From Pseudomonadota bacterium (GTDB taxonomy: Bacteria; Pseudomonadota; Alphaproteobacteria; Acetobacterales; Acetobacteraceae): 8,495 nucleotides of DNA. The position numbers and the translations under genes were made by a program. Shown here one piece after another: positions 6,033-8,495 of this stretch. Each line of letters opens with the position of its first letter. Position 1 is the first letter of the stretch. The notes under the pieces are model-generated. The model was not told the DNA's origin. It did not search any database and saw nothing but the letters and a program-made list of their open reading frames with translations. Location: positions 1 to 8,495 of the forward strand of contig JAJYFW010000055.1 in assembly GCA_021785335.1 (NCBI GenBank), given 5' to 3'.

Positions 6033-7171
6033 CGCACCACCAGGTTGGCCTGCAGCGCGCCCGCGGCCTTGATCGCCTCGAGGATGCTGATCATGTCGCG
6101 CGGCGCCACGCCGAGCGCGTTGAGAGAGCCCACGAGGTCGCGCAGCGTGACGTTGGCGGCGAGGATGCCGAGCTTCTTTCCCTTGCCCTTGTGCACCTGG
6201 ATCGAGGTGCGCGCGACCGTGGCGGTGACGCCGTTGGAGAACGGGCCGGGCTGGCTCACCTGCGGGGTTTCGGTGACGCGGATGGTGAGGTTGCCCTGGG
6301 CGATGGCGACGGTGGAGACGCGCACGTTCGCCCCCATGACGATGGTGCCGGAGGCCTCGTCGATCACCACCACGGCGGGCGTGTCCGGCTTGACGCGCAG
6401 ATCCTCGATGCGCGCGAGCGAGGCGACGACCGGACGCCCGGTGAGGTTGAGCGCCACCGTGCGCGGGTCCGTGGCGCGCGCGACGCCGGGGCCGATCGCC
6501 GCGTCGATCGCGCGCGCGACGCGCTCGGCGGTGTTGAGATCGGGGTTGCGCAAGCCGAGGCGCAGGCGCGGATGCGCGCCGAGGCGGTAGCCGACCTCGC
6601 GCTCGACCGTGGCGCCGTTGGCGATCTGCCCGGAGGTCGGCACGCCCTGGGTGTAGGAGGCGCCGGCGCCCTTGGCGGCGATGGCGCCGGTGGCGACCGG
6701 GCCTTGCGCGACGGCATAGACCTCGCCGTCGGCCGCGAGCAGCGGGGTGACGAGCAGCATGCCGCCGGTGAGGTTGGTGGCGTCGCCGAGGGAGGCGACC
6801 TGAACGTCGATGCGGCTGCCGGTCTGGGCGAAGGCGGGCAGGTTGGCGGTGACCATGACGGCGGCGACGTTCTTGGTCTGCAACTGGCTCGCGAGGTCGC
6901 GGGTGTTGACGCCGAGGCGCTCCAGCATGCCGACCAGGGACTGGCGGGTGAAGACGGCGTTGTTGAGCTTGTCGCCGGTGCCGTCGAGGCCGACGACGAG
7001 GCCGTAGCCGACAAGCTGGTTGCCGCGCACGCCCTCGATATCGGCGATGTCCTTGATGCGGACCTGGGCGTGCGCGGGCGCGGCCGCGAGCAAGGTGGCC
7101 GCGAGGAGGAGGATGAAGAAGAGGGTTGGGGAGAGGCGGGCGAAACCTCTCGTCAACCATTGCGGGACCAT
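6029..7171 (-). CDS. flgI: Flagellar P-ring protein FlgI
   Basis: FlgI forms the periplasmic P-ring bushing around the rod. The predicted precursor is 380 residues, standard for the family. It has a Sec signal peptide: basic n-region to Arg12, hydrophobic core about 14-31, and an AHA cleavage site after residue 35. The mature part opens with the family signature VRGNQLVGYGLVVGL (48-62) and GTGDK (64-68), and ends in the conserved AAGALQANLVV. ATG 7171 is used here; an in-frame ATG at 7189 would add six residues (MTRPTT). The sigma-54 promoter predicts transcription beginning at about 7189, so 7171 leaves a mere 18-nt leader without a Shine-Dalgarno sequence, while 7189 would make a leaderless message. 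It is first of flgI-flgJ-flgN and divergent from fliX. Confidence 0.95.
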   Translation of the reverse strand: MVPQWLTRGFARLSPTLFFILLLAATLLAAAPAHAQVRIKDIADIEGVRGNQLVGYGLVVGLDGTGDKLNNAVFTRQSLVGMLERLGVNTRDLASQLQTKNVAAVMVTANLPAFAQTGSRIDVQVASLGDATNLTGGMLLVTPLLAADGEVYAVAQGPVATGAIAAKGAGASYTQGVPTSGQIANGATVEREVGYRLGAHPRLRLGLRNPDLNTAERVARAIDAAIGPGVARATDPRTVALNLTGRPVVASLARIEDLRVKPDTPAVVVIDEASGTIVMGANVRVSTVAIAQGNLTIRVTETPQVSQPGPFSNGVTATVARTSIQVHKGKGKKLGILAANVTLRDLVGSLNALGVAPRDMISILEAIKAAGALQANLVVR

Positions 7172-7200
7172 GGTCGTGGGCCGGGTCATGCCCCGCACAC

Positions 7201-7215
7201 GCGAAGATCGTGCCA
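7201..7215 (-). promoter_or_regulatory. Sigma-54 (-24/-12) promoter of flgI
   Basis: On the minus strand TGGCACGATCTTCGC matches the sigma-54 consensus TGGCACG-N4-TTGC at all seven bases of the first block and three of four of the second, with the invariant GG-N10-GC spacing (GG 7214-7213, GC 7202-7201). Transcription would begin about 12 nt on, near an A at 7189, directly before flgI. Late flagellar structural genes of Caulobacter use sigma-54 in this way. Confidence 0.85.
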
Positions 7216-7269
7216 GCGCGGAAGCCGGGAAACCCGGCGGAACGCGGTGGCCCGGTCGGCGCGCTGGGC

Positions 7270-7286
7270 GGGCAGGTTTTGCCGGG
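7270..7286 (-). promoter_or_regulatory. Putative FlbD (ftr-like) enhancer site 1
   Basis: Read on the minus strand, CCCGGCAAAACCTGCCC agrees at 9 of 11 fixed positions with the Caulobacter ftr consensus as I remember it (C-CGGC--AAA--GC-G). Its centre lies about 90 bp upstream of the predicted flgI start point, a normal enhancer distance for a sigma-54 activator. Confidence 0.5.
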
Positions 7287-7303
7287 CGGCAGGGTTTTCC
7301 GGC
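7287..7303 (-). promoter_or_regulatory. Putative FlbD (ftr-like) enhancer site 2
   Basis: A second, weaker copy follows in the same orientation 17 bp away: minus-strand GCCGGAAAACCCTGCCG, about 7 of 11 ftr positions. Its centre is about 106 bp upstream of the flgI start point and it abuts the fliX ribosome binding site, so bound protein could also affect fliX. Confidence 0.4.
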
Positions 7304-7305
7304 GC

Positions 7306-7311
7306 GGGAGG
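7306..7311 (+). promoter_or_regulatory. Ribosome binding site of fliX
   Basis: GGGAGG lies 5 nt before the ATG at 7317 and fixes the fliX start, although the frame is open far upstream. Confidence 0.75.
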
Positions 7312-7316
7312 CGCCC

Positions 7317-7709
7317 ATGACGGTCGATCGGGTGCGGGCGGAAGCGCGATACGGGATGGGGCTCGCCACGGCGCCGCGGCGTGTCGCGGGCGGGTTCGCG
7401 CTGCCCTCGGTCGCCGCGGTGCCGGACACGCTGGAGGAGCGCGGGCGGCGCGGGTCCGGACGAGCGGCGCGGCGACACGCGGATGCGCTGCTGGCAGCGC
7501 TCGCCGCGGTGCAGCAGGCGATGCTCGGCGGCGACGAGGCGGCGGCGGTGACGGCGCTCGATGCGCTCGCCGCCGAGCCCGTACCGCCCGCCGAACCGCC
7601 GCTCGCGGCACTGCTTTCCCAGATCCGGCTGCGGGCACGCGTCACTTCCGTGCAATGTCGCGAAAGATGGCGCGCAACCCCTTGGCGCGTCAGCAGCACG
7701 TCTCTATAA
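7317..7709 (+). CDS. fliX: Class II flagellar assembly regulator FliX
   Basis: In Caulobacter FliX links early basal-body assembly to gene expression by controlling FlbD, the activator of sigma-54 flagellar promoters. This 130-residue protein shows the family outline: a variable N-terminus, the GGFALP motif (25-30), a low-complexity linker, then a helical domain (about 53-109) ending in SQIRLRARV, like the ELRARVE end of known FliX. Position supports the call: it is divergent from flgI and next to dksA. The start follows GGGAGG at 5-nt spacing. After LRARV there are 21 residues (110-130) where family members normally stop within a few; this tail overlaps the predicted dksA promoter and looks unlike the rest. 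No frameshift was clear. Assignment rests on short motifs and synteny. Confidence 0.78.
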   Translation: MTVDRVRAEARYGMGLATAPRRVAGGFALPSVAAVPDTLEERGRRGSGRAARRHADALLAALAAVQQAMLGGDEAAAVTALDALAAEPVPPAEPPLAALLSQIRLRARVTSVQCRERWRATPWRVSSTSL

Positions 7710-7710
7710 G
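7682..7710 (+). promoter_or_regulatory. Sigma-70 promoter for dksA, inside the fliX 3' end
   Basis: TTGGCG (7682-7687) and TATAAG (7705-7710) are separated by exactly 17 bp and match the housekeeping consensus at 4/6 and 5/6. The -10 includes the fliX TAA stop (7707-7709). Transcription would begin near 7717, about 75 nt before the dksA ATG. Confidence 0.6.
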
Positions 7711-7791
7711 CCCGCGCATCCTCGCACGGGGATGAGGCGCCGGGAGGTTGGGGCGTCGGCTTTGGGATTCGTGACGACGGGAACGCGACGC

Positions 7792-8208
7792 ATGATGATC
7801 ACGCTGCCCCCGGACTACCGTCCTTCCGAGGGCGAAGAGTTCATGAATCCCCTGCAACTGGAGTATTTCCGGCAGAAGCTGCTGCGCTGGCGCGCCGACC
7901 TGCTGCGCGAGGCGGATGGCACGCTGGCCAGCCTCTCCGAGGGCGGCATCCACGAGGCCGACATCACCGACCGCGCGAGCGTGGAGACCGACCGCGCGCT
8001 CGAGCTGCGCACGCGCGACCGGGCGCGCAAGCTGATCAGCAAGATCAACCAGGCGCTGGCGCGGGTGGAGGCGGGGACCTACGGGTTCTGCGAGGAGACG
8101 GGCGAGCCGATTGGCCTGAAGCGGCTGGAGGCGCGGCCGATCGCGACGCTGTCGATCGAGGCGCAGGAACGCCACGAGCGCATGGAGCGGGTGCACCGCG
8201 ACGACTGA
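7792..8208 (+). CDS. dksA: RNA polymerase-binding transcription factor DksA (cysteine-poor type)
   Basis: DksA enters the RNA polymerase secondary channel and, with ppGpp, tunes initiation at rRNA and biosynthetic promoters. The 138-residue protein starts MMITLPPDY, typical of alphaproteobacterial DksA. The coiled coil carries the functional tip motif DxxDxA as Asp57, Asp60 and Ala62. The C-terminal globular region has GEPIGLKRLEARPIAT (104-119), but of the four zinc-binding cysteines of E. coli DksA only Cys100 remains; the others are Thr103, Ser121 and Ala124, as in other alphaproteobacterial members. The start is ATG 7792; GTG 7771 or the second ATG 7795 are alternatives, none with a strong Shine-Dalgarno sequence. 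It has its own probable promoter in fliX. Linkage to flagellar genes is common in this class. Confidence 0.93.
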   Translation: MMITLPPDYRPSEGEEFMNPLQLEYFRQKLLRWRADLLREADGTLASLSEGGIHEADITDRASVETDRALELRTRDRARKLISKINQALARVEAGTYGFCEETGEPIGLKRLEARPIATLSIEAQERHERMERVHRDD

Positions 8209-8223
8209 CGGCGCCACGCCGAT

Positions 8224-8238
8224 CCGGCCCCTGGCCGG
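8224..8238 (+). terminator. Short GC hairpin after dksA, weak terminator candidate
   Basis: CCGGCC (8224-8229) and GGCCGG (8233-8238) form a 6-bp stem with a CCT loop 16 nt after the dksA stop. No T run follows, so intrinsic termination is doubtful. Confidence 0.25.
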
Positions 8239-8289
8239 CCGGTGCGGTTGACGGACATCAATGCGCACGCGACCGGCGACAGCGCTTGT

Positions 8290-8495
8290 TCAGATCATGC
8301 GACGAGGCGCGAGAGCTGGGCGCGGGATGGAGCGCGCCGGTGGGCGGTGGTCCGGCCGGGTGACGACGGTCTCGACCTTTCCGCCGTCCGGGTTGTTCGC
8401 CGCGCCGGCGGACGAGATCGCCGCGACGATGGCGCGGCCCGATGTCTCCCCCGGCGGCCTGGGGGCCGCGATCCGTATGGTCACGTTCTTCGCCA
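8290..8495 (-). CDS. C-terminal end of an unrecognised protein (5' part outside the window)
   Basis: The minus-strand frame is open from the window edge to a TGA at 8290-8292, giving about 67 residues. Third positions are nearly 90% G or C, as in the real genes here, which is the main reason to accept it. The first part, VTIRIAAPRPPGETSG, could be a folded segment; the last 25 residues are Pro- and Arg-rich and probably disordered. A GTG at 8484 is possible as an internal start, but codons continue upstream (A-K-N), so truncation by the edge is more likely. It converges on dksA with about 80 nt between stops. I do not recognise a family and assign no function. Confidence 0.5.
   Translation of the reverse strand, partial: AKNVTIRIAAPRPPGETSGRAIVAAISSAGAANNPDGGKVETVVTRPDHRPPARSIPRPALAPRRMI

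Noticed and set aside
7717..7734. CATCC/GGATG inverted repeat between fliX and dksA as a fliX terminator
   Set aside because: A 5-bp stem with an 8-nt loop and no T run is too weak to support.
5546..7735. Very long plus-strand open frame opposite flgI, flgJ and flgN
   Set aside because: It is antisense to three well-supported flagellar genes, and its Gly/Asp/Arg/Ala-rich sequence is typical of shadow frames in high-GC DNA.

Overview
The window is very GC-rich, with dense, GC3-biased genes, several of which overlap by 4 bp. It is chromosomal DNA of an alphaproteobacterium. The strongest taxonomic clues are a FliX-type flagellar assembly regulator (a family known from alphaproteobacteria) divergent from flgI, a single-domain FlgJ without a glucosaminidase part, and a DksA of the cysteine-poor alphaproteobacterial type. 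Rhodospirillales/Acetobacterales is a reasonable guess but is not proven.

Layout. (1) 1-1191, plus strand: the 3' three quarters of a 2-methylcitrate dehydratase (prpD) gene cut by the window edge. (2) 1192-1804: about 610 nt without a convincing gene, holding a strong hairpin, an A5T6 tract, a possible sigma-70 promoter and a short tandem repeat. (3) 1805-2212, plus strand: a small histone H1-like Lys/Ala/Pro repeat protein, followed by a textbook intrinsic terminator. (4) 5222-2285, minus strand: three genes joined by ATGA overlaps, a GT4 glycosyltransferase, a 3-oxo-tetronate kinase (otnK) and a 3-oxo-tetronate-4-phosphate decarboxylase (otnC). (5) 7171-5419, minus strand: flgI, flgJ and flgN-like, also joined by 4-bp overlaps. 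(6) 7317-7709 and 7792-8208, plus strand: fliX and dksA. (7) 8290-8495, minus strand: the C-terminal end of an unrecognised protein.

How the genes work together. The flagellar block supplies the P-ring (FlgI), the rod-binding protein (FlgJ) and an export chaperone-like protein (FlgN-like), with FliX as checkpoint regulator. The fliX-flgI intergenic region contains a near-consensus sigma-54 promoter for flgI and, 80-115 bp upstream of its predicted start, two tandem elements resembling Caulobacter FlbD (ftr) sites. This fits the FliX/FlbD/sigma-54 logic of alphaproteobacterial flagellar hierarchies. dksA appears to have its own sigma-70 promoter inside the fliX 3' end. The glycosyltransferase-otnK-otnC set lies in the same direction just downstream of flgN and is the least expected arrangement here: a sugar-acid catabolic pair translationally coupled to a sugar transferase, with no dehydrogenase or isomerase visible. 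No mobile element, CRISPR array or tRNA/rRNA gene was seen.
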